Assembly: GCF_000007605.1 (NCBI RefSeq)
Contig: NC_003361.3
Coordinates: 806,001 to 870,000, forward strand
Source: Chlamydia caviae GPIC
GTDB lineage: Bacteria > Chlamydiota > Chlamydiia > Chlamydiales > Chlamydiaceae
Direction: 5' to 3'
DNA length: 64,000 nucleotides
In this document: in pieces, positions 1 through 7,863 of the stretch
Layout: every line of letters starts with the position of its first letter
How positions within the stretch are numbered: position 1 is the stretch's first letter
The notes under the pieces: generated by a model
The model's input: only the letters and a program-made list of their open reading frames with translations
What the model was told of the DNA's origin: nothing
Database searches by the model: none
Made by a program: the position numbers and the translations under genes

Positions 1-40
1 CTTGAGCCGTAAAAACTTGAACGACATACCACTTAAACAT
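1..40 (-). CDS. nusG: NusG N-terminus (partial, runs off window)
   Basis: The first 13 codons of a minus-strand gene begin at position 40 and read MFKWYVVQVFTAQ, the typical start of the transcription elongation/termination factor NusG. The gene continues beyond the left edge of the window. It starts 4 bases after the secE stop, and secE-nusG is the standard bacterial order upstream of the L11 ribosomal protein operon. Only the start is visible, so the call rests on the N-terminal sequence and the context. Confidence 0.85.
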   Translation of the reverse strand, partial: MFKWYVVQVFTAQ

Positions 41-44
41 GCAA

Positions 45-290
45 CTAACCAAACAAAAAGCTTGTTATACTACTTAACAATGTAAGTAGCTTACGAAACA
101 CGAGATCCACACAATATATAGAAAAGCCTAAGCCAAAAATACTTGCTATCACGATTTTAACGTATCTTTTCAGATCATGCTTGCTGACCCATTCAATTTT
201 TTTAATTTCATCTAGAAAGCCAGCTCTCGCTTGCTTTTTAGCTTTAGAGATTTTTTTAGAGAGCGTCTCTTGATGATTGCGTTGTTTCAT
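45..290 (-). CDS. secE: Preprotein translocase subunit SecE
   Basis: This 81-residue protein is the small essential subunit of the SecYEG translocon in the inner membrane. It has a charged, lysine-rich cytoplasmic N-terminus (about residues 1-40), an EIKKIEWVSKHDL amphipathic stretch that matches the conserved SecE region contacting SecY, and a single C-terminal membrane helix (about 44-75). This is the short one-helix form usual outside Enterobacteria. It lies between tRNA-Trp and nusG on the same strand, which supports the call and suggests cotranscription with tuf and the flanking tRNAs. Confidence 0.93.
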   Translation of the reverse strand: MKQRNHQETLSKKISKAKKQARAGFLDEIKKIEWVSKHDLKRYVKIVIASIFGLGFSIYCVDLVFRKLLTLLSSITSFLFG

Positions 291-325
291 AAGCGAATTT
301 CTAGATCAAAAAAATTAAGTCTATA

Positions 326-398
326 CGGGTGCGAAGGGAGTCGAACCCCTGACCGGCGGCTTTGGAGGCCACTGCTCTACCAGCTAAGCTACACACCC
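326..398 (-). tRNA. trnW: tRNA-Trp (CCA)
   Basis: The minus strand folds as a 73-nt tRNA. The acceptor stem is GGGTGTG/CGCACCC, the anticodon stem GTGGC/GCCGC with loop CTCCAAA places CCA as anticodon, and the T-loop is TTCGACT. The 3' CCA is not encoded. It sits between tuf and secE, probably in the same transcript, as in other bacteria. Confidence 0.95.
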
Positions 399-450
399 AA
401 AAGCATGACTAAGACGGGGTGTCTCAATCATGCTTATAAAATTACCTATA

Positions 451-1635
451 TTAGGCAATGATTTTTGAGATTGTTCCAGCGCCGATTGTACGACCACCTT
501 CACGAATAGCAAATCTCATACCTTCTTCTAGAGCTACTGGGCTAATTAATTGAACTTCGAATTCAACGTTATCGCCTGGCATAACCATCTCTGTACCTTC
601 TGGGAGAGTTACAACACCTGTAACATCTGTTGTACGGAAGAAGAACTGAGGTCTGTATCCGGTAAAGAAAGGTTTATGACGTCCACCCTCTTCTTTTTGT
701 AGAATGTAGACAGCACCTTTAAATTGTGTGTGAGATTTCACGCTATTAGGTTGGCAGATAACCATACCACGTTCAACGTCATTCTTACCGATACCTCTGA
801 GGAGCAAACCAACGTTTTCCCCTGCTTGACCTTCTGGAAGTTCTTTTCTGAACATTTCCACACCGGTAACAATTGTCTCTCTAGTATCTCTTAAACCAAC
901 AATCTGTACTTTATCACCCACTTTAACGATTCCACGCTCGATACGTCCTGTGACCACAGTACCACGACCAGAAATAGAGAATACGTCTTCGATAGGCATT
1001 AAGAAAGGCTTATCAACTTCACGCTCTGGAGTAGGGATGTTATCATCCACTGCTTGCATTAACTCGCGAATTTTTTCAACGTAGCTTGCATCACCTTCTA
1101 AGGCTTTCAAAGCAGAACCACGGATAATTGGGCAACCTTTATAACCTTTTTCTTCTAGAAGTTCGGACAATTCCATTTCAACTAAGTCTACGAGCTCAGC
1201 ATCTTCTTGAGAAATCATATCGATTTTGTTAAGGAAAACAACGATGTAAGGAACACCAACCTGTCTCGCCAAAAGAATATGTTCTTTGGTCTGAGGCATC
1301 GCACCGTCAGTAGCGGAAACAACGAGAATCGCTCCATCCATCTGAGCAGCACCTGTAATCATGTTTTTAACATAGTCAGCGTGTCCAGGGCAGTCTACGT
1401 GAGCGTAGTGACGGTTAGGGGTTTCATATTCAACGTGAGACGCGTTGATAGTAATTCCTCTAGCTTTTTCTTCAGGAGTATTGTCAATAGAACTGTAATC
1501 GCAAAAATTAGCTAACCCCTCTGCTGACAGTGCACGTGTAATTGCAGCTGTTAGCGTCGTTTTACCGTGGTCAACGTGTCCAATGGTCCCTATATTGATA
1601 TGGGGTTTATTACGTTGAAAAGTTTCTTTTGACAT
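451..1635 (-). CDS. tuf: Elongation factor Tu
   Basis: This 394-residue EF-Tu is the GTPase that delivers aminoacyl-tRNA to the ribosome. The GTP-binding motifs are visible: GHVDHGKT at residues 19-26, the ARGIT switch I near 58-62, DCPGH near 81-85 and NKID near 136-139. The two beta-barrel domains follow, ending in [15 protein letters not shown]. It appears to be the only copy in the window. The flanking tRNA-Thr and tRNA-Trp genes on the same strand indicate a mixed tRNA/protein transcript that must be processed. Length and sequence are intact. Confidence 0.98.
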   Translation of the reverse strand: MSKETFQRNKPHINIGTIGHVDHGKTTLTAAITRALSAEGLANFCDYSSIDNTPEEKARGITINASHVEYETPNRHYAHVDCPGHADYVKNMITGAAQMDGAILVVSATDGAMPQTKEHILLARQVGVPYIVVFLNKIDMISQEDAELVDLVEMELSELLEEKGYKGCPIIRGSALKALEGDASYVEKIRELMQAVDDNIPTPEREVDKPFLMPIEDVFSISGRGTVVTGRIERGIVKVGDKVQIVGLRDTRETIVTGVEMFRKELPEGQAGENVGLLLRGIGKNDVERGMVICQPNSVKSHTQFKGAVYILQKEEGGRHKPFFTGYRPQFFFRTTDVTGVVTLPEGTEMVMPGDNVEFEVQLISPVALEEGMRFAIREGGRTIGAGTISKIIA

Positions 1636-1678
1636 TTCAGAATCCTCATTAAATTAGTTTTACTCCAACCATTGCTTC

Positions 1679-1750
1679 TGCCCAGAATAGGAATTGAACC
1701 TACGACCGCTTGCTTACCATGCAAGTGCTCTACCACTGAGCTATCTGGGC
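1679..1750 (-). tRNA. trnT: tRNA-Thr (GGT)
   Basis: A 72-nt tRNA on the minus strand, with acceptor stem GCCCAGA/TCTGGGC and anticodon stem CTTGC/GCAAG enclosing loop ATGGTAA, which gives anticodon GGT. The T-loop is TTCAATT. The 3' CCA is not encoded. It lies 43 bases upstream of tuf on the same strand. Confidence 0.95.
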
Positions 1751-1827
1751 CTATATTCACTGTTTCATAATGGCTCAGAGAATTGCCTAGTCTATGTCAC
1801 TTATTTTAAAACATCAACAGAAAACAG

Positions 1828-2049
1828 TTAACGATGCCTGTATACAACTCTAGCTTTTGTTAGATCATAAGCTGACATTTCAACGGTGACGCGATCTCCA
1901 ACAAGCAAACGAATATTGCTCATACGCATTTTACCACACAAATGAGCTGTGACCGGCATGCCATTCTCTAATAATATTTTGAAATGCATCCCGGGAAGGA
2001 GTTCTTGCACTCTACCCTCAAGCACGATGGTGTCTTCTTTTTTGGCCAT
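1828..2049 (-). CDS. infA: Translation initiation factor IF-1
   Basis: This 73-residue protein is a single S1/OB-fold domain. It starts [20 protein letters not shown] and contains the conserved [18 protein letters not shown] stretch typical of IF-1. IF-1 occupies the ribosomal A site during initiation, working with IF-2 and IF-3. It lies upstream of tRNA-Thr and tuf on the same strand, the position seen in other Chlamydia. Length matches the family (71-73 residues). Confidence 0.96.
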   Translation of the reverse strand: MAKKEDTIVLEGRVQELLPGMHFKILLENGMPVTAHLCGKMRMSNIRLLVGDRVTVEMSAYDLTKARVVYRHR

Positions 2050-2349
2050 GTATTAATTATCCTTAAACAAAATCCTCTCGGCCAAAGACATCTTAATATT
2101 GAAGAGTGGCCAGACGGGCAGATTTGGTCTTTTTAAAGAATAGAGCTTATCCCATTCCGCTCCATCCATAAATGCAGCAGAATTATATTCAGTGTGAAGA
2201 AAAAGTCAAACGCCTTTCACAGATAGCTAAAATATTATAAAAAAATAATTGAACAGTTCGGATCATGCGAAAAATTTTATTACAATATTTACAACTAAAA
2301 TCAATTTACTTTACTATGTGGCGACTTAATTATCTTTAATAAATATAGA
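2050..2349. other. Intergenic region between infA and an Inc-like gene
   Basis: These 300 bases separate two divergent genes, so they must hold promoters for both. The half next to the plus-strand gene is very AT-rich, with several TAATAT- and TACAAT-like -10 candidates, none convincing. I see no RNA gene or open reading frame of interest here. Confidence 0.4.
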
Positions 2350-3336
2350 ATGACATCTTCTGTTACTTTTAGAGCTCTTTCTCCTAGTAGTTTGGAGGGT
2401 GCGGCGAGCATGCAAAATCATAGTGAATCTGATAGTGAATCGGATGCTGCTATAGAGAGAGCTCAGCTACCTGACAGCAAGATTAATGGGATTACAGTAT
2501 CCTCTTCTATTCCTCCATTATCTTCTTTAAAAATTTTACCCCACATCTCCTCTCCCAAAACATGTATGGATCATGTACGTTCTGTAGGAGAAAAAATTAG
2601 TTCCTTCTTAAGGGATAATTGGAAGTATATTCTACTTTATATCCTTGCTTGGGCTTTAATATTAGCCTGTCACCATACTATGGCTGTAACTTTGACTATA
2701 TGGCTTGGTATCGGTTTAGGCATTGGGGTGGTTTTTGGTATTTTTACTGCCAATGTTTTAGATAGAAAAAATAAATATAAGAATACGAATAGTCTTTGGA
2801 ATTTGATGAATTATGGGTTACAGCAACTTGATCCGAATGGAACGCGTCAAATTCTTTTAGCTACAATTATCGCCTCTATTTCTGCTTTAATTTATGCCAT
2901 TCCACAAGCTGTTGGAATCACTATTGGGGCCTGCATAGGAAACCAAATTAGTATTCTCACCTGCTATGGTCTACGTTTAGGAGATGATGACAACTATGTT
3001 GCCGACAGAGAGGCTTTTAATAAAAAAGTAGCAGATATTCAAAAGGCAATTAATCAATACCAACTTATTAAAAATCAAATGATTATGCAGAAGCAAATTT
3101 CTGCAATTGCGCAGCAACAGAATAATCCTCAAATGATCAATGCGCTGCATACATTGCAATTAAAGATGAATGCGCCTTTGCCTTATGTATTCGATATGCC
3201 TACAACACAGTATCGAGATCACTTACATTTTAGTGATCCTGATCTTGTTATTGCTTCAGCAAATCAAAGAATCCTTGCATTATCACAAACTTTAACTTAC
3301 CTAAGACAAGAGCCTAATCGTGTTGTTGAGGAATAG
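2350..3336 (+). CDS. Inc-like membrane protein (CT324-type)
   Basis: A 328-residue protein of unknown function. A hydrophilic, serine-rich N-terminus (about 1-90) is followed by two hydrophobic lobes: about 93-136 (two close helices around the AWALILACHH region) and about 172-212. The C-terminal third is glutamine-rich and probably helical. Paired closely spaced membrane helices are the hallmark of chlamydial inclusion membrane (Inc) proteins, which are type III secreted into the inclusion membrane. Position beside infA and the SufE-like gene corresponds, from memory, to CT324 of C. trachomatis. The next gene starts 2 bases after this stop, so the two are probably cotranscribed. Inc assignment is inference from hydropathy only. 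Confidence 0.6.
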   Translation: MTSSVTFRALSPSSLEGAASMQNHSESDSESDAAIERAQLPDSKINGITVSSSIPPLSSLKILPHISSPKTCMDHVRSVGEKISSFLRDNWKYILLYILAWALILACHHTMAVTLTIWLGIGLGIGVVFGIFTANVLDRKNKYKNTNSLWNLMNYGLQQLDPNGTRQILLATIIASISALIYAIPQAVGITIGACIGNQISILTCYGLRLGDDDNYVADREAFNKKVADIQKAINQYQLIKNQMIMQKQISAIAQQQNNPQMINALHTLQLKMNAPLPYVFDMPTTQYRDHLHFSDPDLVIASANQRILALSQTLTYLRQEPNRVVEE

Positions 3337-3338
3337 TT

Positions 3339-3788
3339 TTGGATCCCTCTGTATGCCCACTACATCACTCTGGATGTTTGAAAAAACAGCACCGCATTTC
3401 ACAGATGCTGTTTCCTGAAAAATTTCATAAAGATGTCTTATACAACACGCTTTTAGATATTGGATCAAAATCTAAGGCATTCGATAAAAGTAGAATCACA
3501 AGAGAAAACCTTGTGTTAGGCTGTCAGAGCGATTTATATCTCTATGAGGTATATCAAGAAGGTCGGTTATTCTTTTTTACCTACACGGAAGCTTTGATCT
3601 CTTCTGGGATCGCTGCTTTATTTGCTGAAGTATATTCCGGAGAAACTCCTGTCACCATATTAACGTGCAAACCTGTATTTTTTGATCAACTTAGTCACTA
3701 CCTGTCTATTGGAAGGGTAAATGGCGGGGAATCTCTCTACATGCGCATGAAGCAAATCTCCGTGCGTTATTTGAAATCTTCGGAATAG
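3339..3788 (+). CDS. SufE-like Fe-S assembly sulfur acceptor
   Basis: This protein (149 residues from a TTG start, or 127 from ATG at 3405) matches SufE. It has the GCQSDLYLY active-site motif (Cys62 from the TTG start), then IAALFAEVYSGETPVTIL and a C-terminal R-V-N-G-G segment resembling the family's R-x-NG region. SufE accepts sulfur from the cysteine desulfurase SufS and passes it to the SufBCD scaffold. The TTG start lies 2 bases after the upstream stop, suggesting translational coupling, but the ATG start would give a length closer to typical SufE (about 138). No suf genes adjoin it here, so its partners must be elsewhere. Confidence 0.72.
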   Translation: MDPSVCPLHHSGCLKKQHRISQMLFPEKFHKDVLYNTLLDIGSKSKAFDKSRITRENLVLGCQSDLYLYEVYQEGRLFFFTYTEALISSGIAALFAEVYSGETPVTILTCKPVFFDQLSHYLSIGRVNGGESLYMRMKQISVRYLKSSE

Positions 3789-3847
3789 ATGACGGATATC
3801 ACTTGCTTGTCAGAAGCTTATATGTTAATATTCGTTCTCTTAATCAC

Positions 3848-3920
3848 GGGGCAGTAGCTCAGCGGTTAGAGCCACGGACTCATAACCCGTTGGTCACAGG
3901 TTCGAATCCTGTCTGCCCCA
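3848..3920 (+). tRNA. trnM: tRNA-Met (CAT)
   Basis: A 73-nt tRNA with acceptor stem GGGGCAG/CTGCCCC, D-arm GCTC/GAGC, anticodon loop CTCATAA (anticodon CAT) and T-loop TTCGAAT. The anticodon stem ACGGA/CCCGT has one A-C mismatch next to the loop. The D-arm and variable region (GGTCACAGG) look like elongator tRNA-Met rather than initiator. A CAT anticodon could also be tRNA-Ile2 after lysidine modification, which I consider less likely. Confidence 0.88.
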
Positions 3921-4055
3921 AGTTCTTCTTCTTTCCTTTCACATCCCTCTTTTTTAATGTTATTTTCTATATTTCACATGATTTTCTCACAAAATTTCAT
4001 GCCGTTTTCTAGAGCAGTTTCATGCCATTTTTCTAACCTAACTCATTTATAATGT

Positions 4056-4080
4056 TTGACATTGGGGGGGGGGTTAATAT
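4056..4080 (+). promoter_or_regulatory. Promoter-like element with a G10 tract as spacer
   Basis: A consensus -35 hexamer TTGACA (4056-4061) is followed by TT, ten consecutive G (4064-4073), T, and a -10-like TAATAT (4075-4080). The spacer is therefore 13 bases, made almost entirely of the G run. A tract of 14 G would give the optimal 17-base spacing. The large Inc-like gene at 4214 lies 134 bases downstream. The arrangement resembles phase-variable promoters where slipped-strand changes in a homopolymer between -35 and -10 set expression. The hexamers are seen. Activity and variability are inferred. Confidence 0.5.
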
Positions 4081-4213
4081 CGCCCGGTTTTTAAAAACTT
4101 GTTATTGATTTCATGAGACTAATAACCAGTGTGACAACCGCAGGCAACTCAGCAATCGGGGAATTGTAAGGGTTAACTTAGTCTCTCAAAACATTTTTAT
4201 TATAGGAGATTTT

Positions 4214-5950
4214 ATGAAACTACCTGACACCCTTCCACCTCCTCCTCCACTCCCTTCATGGTTAGTAGATCAAGCTCGTGAATCTAGCATGGAATCCTCC
4301 GAAGTGCATTCTGAGCAGGTACTTCCTCCCTCATCATCGCCATCAAGAATTTCTAAAATTTTATCTTCTAAAGTCACTTACGTTGCAGCTGTAATCTTGG
4401 CTCTATTAGGAATAATCGCATGTGCCATAGGAACCATATTCTTTCCTGCATACGCCAATTTCATTGTTATTGGCGGTGCTATACTTTCGGTAATTGCTAT
4501 TGCTCTGGTATCTGCATTACTTGCCCATGGGAAAAAAGAAGTTGGAGCCCTTCATGCAGAGTTGCAGACATCAGATGCTAAAATAGATCAGTTATTAGAT
4601 CAATATAACGAGCTTGTCGATGAGTACAACCAAGATAGCGTCGATGATGAGCAGAGTATTGAAAAACTCACAGCTGATTATAATACATTAGCTCAACAGT
4701 ATAACGATCTCCTTCAACAATATAGTGATTTGCAAGAAGATAAAAGTTGGAGCGAGAGTGAAATAGCTGATGCTGATGCCCAAAAAATTAGTCAGCTAGA
4801 ACAACAAAATGCGGATCTAGTAATCCAAAACAACCTTTTGCAAGAAGAAAATACCTCTCTACAAAACAACTGTGGAACACTATTTCATGAAAAAACTGAA
4901 GAAGAGTCACGCAATCTAGAGCTTTCTGACAACTGTAAAAAGTTGCAAAAGGAGCTAGCTGAATTAAGAGCTGCATTAGAGAAGAAAAAATCTGAGATCT
5001 CTGATCACAAGCTCCAATGTGATATGCAGACTTCAGAAATAAGTCATTTAAAAACCGACCTTACGCATCTTCAGCAAAAGATGGCAGACCATCAGAGAGC
5101 TTCACAAAAAACACAGGAACAGCTTGAACAACAATTAGCAAGCCAACAAGAATTAGTTGTAAAAACTGAAGAGGCACTCAGAACATCAACAGAAGAACAA
5201 CTAAAACTTGAAGCTCTATTAAAAGAGGCTGCAGGCTCATCTCAGGACATTACAGCAGAACAACTCTTAGCAGTAACATCCGAAGCTGAGGGCTACAAAC
5301 AACAACTAGAGCAACTCCAGTTGAAAATAACAGCTCTTCAACAACAATTAGAGCATCAAAGACAACAATATCAAGAGATGCAGGAACTCGATATCAAACA
5401 AGAAGGAGCCTTAAAACAGAAACTCTCTAATTTAGAAAAAGATAAGGAAGATCTTCATGCTGCATTAGAGACATCTTTAAAGAAGGAGAAATATTTACAA
5501 GGACAACTCGTCGATGTAGAAGGGCAAGTGGAACAGCTAAAACAAGTTTTAGAGACTGAAGGGAAAAAACTCCTAAAAGATATACAAATTTTAGACCAAC
5601 GTCTTGATGTATATCGACTCAACCAGGGCCTAATTCTTGAGAAATCAGTAAAGACTGTCAAAGTACAACATGTAGTAACCTCTAAGAGCAAGGGCCAAAA
5701 AGTTATAAGGACGACTGAACATCCTGTAACTAGTTGGGAAGATAAAACAGTAGTGGTCACCATGCAAGCGTTTGATAAAAAAGCTCTCAAGAAAACTTCT
5801 GGAGCCGACGTAGACGCAGTAAGCTCATCTACGCCTGAAACCGAGCCTACAGGGCCTTCTGAAGACAAAACAACGTCTAAAGATGCAAAGACTCCTGCAA
5901 TGAAAAAACCAAAATTGTTCAGCAAAATTTTCCGCTCTCATAAAAAATAA
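4214..5950 (+). CDS. Large IncA-like coiled-coil inclusion membrane protein
   Basis: A 578-residue protein with Inc architecture. The N-terminus is proline-rich (DTLPPPPPLPSW, residues 5-16), then comes a bilobed hydrophobic segment (about 55-102: VTYVAAVILALLG, then FIVIGGAILSVIAIALV). A very long glutamine/glutamate-rich coiled coil covers about 105-460, and a hydrophilic tail ends in basic KKPKLFSKIFRSHKK. IncA-type proteins sit in the inclusion membrane with the coiled coil facing the host cytosol, where it can engage SNARE-like partners. An AGGAG ribosome site precedes the ATG. A good terminator follows at 5957. A truncated paralogue lies at 6085. Exact function unknown. TMH/Inc genes of this sort vary strongly among Chlamydia species. 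Confidence 0.7.
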   Translation: MKLPDTLPPPPPLPSWLVDQARESSMESSEVHSEQVLPPSSSPSRISKILSSKVTYVAAVILALLGIIACAIGTIFFPAYANFIVIGGAILSVIAIALVSALLAHGKKEVGALHAELQTSDAKIDQLLDQYNELVDEYNQDSVDDEQSIEKLTADYNTLAQQYNDLLQQYSDLQEDKSWSESEIADADAQKISQLEQQNADLVIQNNLLQEENTSLQNNCGTLFHEKTEEESRNLELSDNCKKLQKELAELRAALEKKKSEISDHKLQCDMQTSEISHLKTDLTHLQQKMADHQRASQKTQEQLEQQLASQQELVVKTEEALRTSTEEQLKLEALLKEAAGSSQDITAEQLLAVTSEAEGYKQQLEQLQLKITALQQQLEHQRQQYQEMQELDIKQEGALKQKLSNLEKDKEDLHAALETSLKKEKYLQGQLVDVEGQVEQLKQVLETEGKKLLKDIQILDQRLDVYRLNQGLILEKSVKTVKVQHVVTSKSKGQKVIRTTEHPVTSWEDKTVVVTMQAFDKKALKKTSGADVDAVSSSTPETEPTGPSEDKTTSKDAKTPAMKKPKLFSKIFRSHKK

Positions 5951-5956
5951 ACCCCC

Positions 5957-5988
5957 AAGGCCTCGCACACATTTGTGGGGCCTTTTTT
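5957..5988 (+). terminator. Intrinsic terminator of the coiled-coil Inc gene
   Basis: AAGGCCTCGCAC and GTGGGGCCTT form a GC-rich stem around a short loop, followed directly by a run of T, 7 bases after the stop codon at 5950. Confidence 0.85.
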
Positions 5989-6084
5989 ATTATAAAGCCC
6001 TGCTGAGAGACACACACTAAGCCGGTACTACTATTTGACTTATATAAAACCCTTATCTAACATGCTTGCGTGTAAACAGGCAAC

Positions 6085-6830
6085 TTGTATGCATGCGACA
6101 AACAACTGATTCTATATCCGCTAATTTATCACGTGAAGGAACGACCCTCCCCTCCAACAGGAAGCCATAAAACCCTAAAATCCGGGATAATCCTTGCTTT
6201 AACTATACTGTCGACGTGTTTAGCCTTGGGAGCCTGCATAGCAGGAATAACCATTTTTCCTACACCACCAAAATTGATTGTTATCGGCGGCATATCTACA
6301 GCACTGATCAATACCCTGTGCTTGTGTGCATTAATCCTGTTTATCCGCAATTCTGCAGTTAATTTGCATAGGGATGTAGATATTAAGTTGTACCTGTTAT
6401 CTCAACACTATAGGAACTTCATTGATGAGCATGACGTCTTTATTGAAGAATACTATGCCTTCCTTGATGAATATCGGCTTTAACCCATCACGCCTTAGTA
6501 AACATCCTGAAAAAGGATCTAAAAAAAACGAGAAATAGAACAATAATATCTTTCTTTTAGAACAAGGAAAGATCACGTCTAAACAATCTTTTCAAAAAAG
6601 GTTTCTCTCGTTTCTACGTGGGTCATATTATTGGCATTCCTAGTGAGGAGTGATTCTACGAGAAAAATCTAAATATTTTGAACGTATAAACAAGGACATC
6701 TCAGGCATGGAACTACAGAAAGACTGCAAGGTTTCCATCCATAAGCATGGGGTTCTGCTCAAGTATCTATAAGCAGAAACAAGGAGCTGGCAGATCTAAA
6801 CGTAAAAAAATCTTAATTAAAAGAGGTTCC
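6085..6830 (+). pseudogene. Decayed Inc-like paralogue of the upstream gene
   Basis: An open frame at 6085-6483 (132 residues) carries a bilobed hydrophobic segment whose ITIFP..PKLIVIGG core matches the TIFFP..ANFIVIGG core of the gene at 4214. A short helical stretch then ends at a stop. Beyond it, fragments in different frames still read like charged coiled coil, for example NKELADLNVKKS near 6780-6825 and ERINKDISGMELQKDC near 6680-6730. I read this as a formerly longer coiled-coil Inc gene broken by several frameshifts. The 132-residue N-terminal protein could still be made. A TTGACT (6035-6040) and TAACAT (6058-6063) pair with 17-base spacing could be its promoter. No copy lacking the lesions was available to compare. 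Confidence 0.5.
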
Positions 6831-6881
6831 TATCATGTTTTTATAGCAACCTCTTTCGGCAAAAGAACTTTTACCAAGAAA

Positions 6882-7481
6882 CTAACGATACCTTAGATAC
6901 TGCTTTTGAAAGAACTGCACAGCCATTCTTCCTTGAACAACCAGAGCTATCTTTACCACCTCTCCAGGAATAAACGGTAAAGCACCTAGTTGTAAACCCA
7001 AAACAAGATCTAGAAACTCTGTTGTTGACAACAGATAACAGAAGATAGCGAGCCATATTGACCCGAACACGAGTATGATAGACGCTGCTCCCGTAAGAAT
7101 AGACACCAAAATACAATTGCTGGGATTCTTGTATAGACGATACAGTTGTGATATGAACGCTGCAGTTAGAGGAAACGCATAGAGATAGCCTGCTGTTGGT
7201 CGGAAAAAGGCATTTACGCCATACTCTGCACCATAAAATACAGGGAAAAACAACCCTTCTAATAGATAGGCAACCACACTGCTAAAAGCAACCAGAGGAG
7301 AGTACGCCACCCCAATACAGTACACCCCTAAAGTTTGGAAAGTAATTGGGGTGGGAGTAAATGGAAGAGGAAAGGAAATTTTTGCTAACAAAGTAAGGAA
7401 AATTGACCCCTCTAAGATCTTCACTATTGGGCTATTCAACACCCCTAACAGCCAAGACCGCTTGGCCAGACTATAACTCAT
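6882..7481 (-). CDS. bioY: Biotin transporter BioY
   Basis: A 199-residue integral membrane protein with about six hydrophobic segments. It contains the BioY-type features PLPFTPTPITFQTLGVY near the N-terminus, a central RPTAGYLYAFPLTAAFIS and a late GALPFIPGEVVKIALV. BioY is the substrate-binding S-component of energy-coupling factor biotin transporters and can import biotin alone in some bacteria. In Chlamydia it allows scavenging of host biotin. The gene stands alone here between two Inc/effector genes, convergent with the decayed Inc gene. A TTGACA lies upstream on the minus strand (7542-7547). Confidence 0.88.
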   Translation of the reverse strand: MSYSLAKRSWLLGVLNSPIVKILEGSIFLTLLAKISFPLPFTPTPITFQTLGVYCIGVAYSPLVAFSSVVAYLLEGLFFPVFYGAEYGVNAFFRPTAGYLYAFPLTAAFISQLYRLYKNPSNCILVSILTGAASIILVFGSIWLAIFCYLLSTTEFLDLVLGLQLGALPFIPGEVVKIALVVQGRMAVQFFQKQYLRYR

Positions 7482-7517
7482 ACTTCTCTCCTATATGCTA
7501 TCCGATGTTTCGGCACT

Positions 7518-7547
7518 ATTCTGTAGCTTTATACTTACTCTTGTCAA
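7518..7547 (-). promoter_or_regulatory. Candidate bioY promoter
   Basis: On the minus strand TTGACA (7542-7547) is followed after 18 bases by CAGAAT (7518-7523), 36 bases before the bioY ATG. The -35 is a perfect consensus and the -10 is weak. I saw no paired BirA-like operator around it. Confidence 0.35.
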
Positions 7548-7768
7548 TTTCTGAATTAAAAAATACATCCTCTTTAGGATGCACAAAGGAAACTTAACCA
7601 AAATGGGTGCGAATTATTTTTTTAATCAAAAAAACCATAAACCCCTAATTGTGAAATTATTATGTTTTGAATTAAAATATTAGCGAAGACTTTTTATTTT
7701 AGAACATTTTTCATGTCTTACCTCTTATTTTTCACATCTATTAGCCCTTTTAAACTCTTTTCCTGTCT

Positions 7769-7782
7769 GGGGGGAGGGGGGG
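7769..7782 (+). repeat. Interrupted poly-G tract G6-A-G7
   Basis: Six G, one A, then seven G, located 82 bases before the ATG of the gene at 7864. It mirrors the G10 tract upstream of the gene at 4214, including the TTA that follows it. The bases upstream do not form a convincing -35, so a promoter-spacer role is less clear here. The interrupting A would make it less prone to slippage than a pure run. Confidence 0.6.
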
Positions 7783-7863
7783 TTAGCTCCTCGCCGCACT
7801 GTTCCTTATCGACGTCTCCTATGTTCTTTAATGAGGGTTGAAAAGAACAAGGGGTAATTTTAC

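Larger units (their letters stand above)
7482..7863. other. AT-rich intergenic region between bioY and an effector candidate
   Basis: About 380 bases separate two divergent genes. It holds the candidate bioY promoter on the left and an interrupted G tract (7769-7782) on the right. The middle is strongly AT-rich with A and T runs. No RNA gene or credible coding sequence was recognised. Confidence 0.4.

Noticed and set aside
1207..1515. Plus-strand 102-residue frame opposite tuf
   Set aside because: Antisense shadow of a highly conserved gene with no signals of its own.
3803..4012. Plus-strand 69-residue frame across tRNA-Met
   Set aside because: It reads straight through the tRNA gene. Not coding.
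5455..5925. Minus-strand 156-residue frame opposite the coiled-coil Inc gene
   Set aside because: Arises from the skewed composition of the coiled-coil gene. No start signals or family features.
6871..7116. Minus-strand 81-residue frame inside bioY
   Set aside because: It lies within bioY in another frame, with odd composition and no ribosome site. Shadow frame.
7591..7600. TTAACC near bioY considered as a BirA operator half-site
   Set aside because: No inverted partner at suitable spacing was found.
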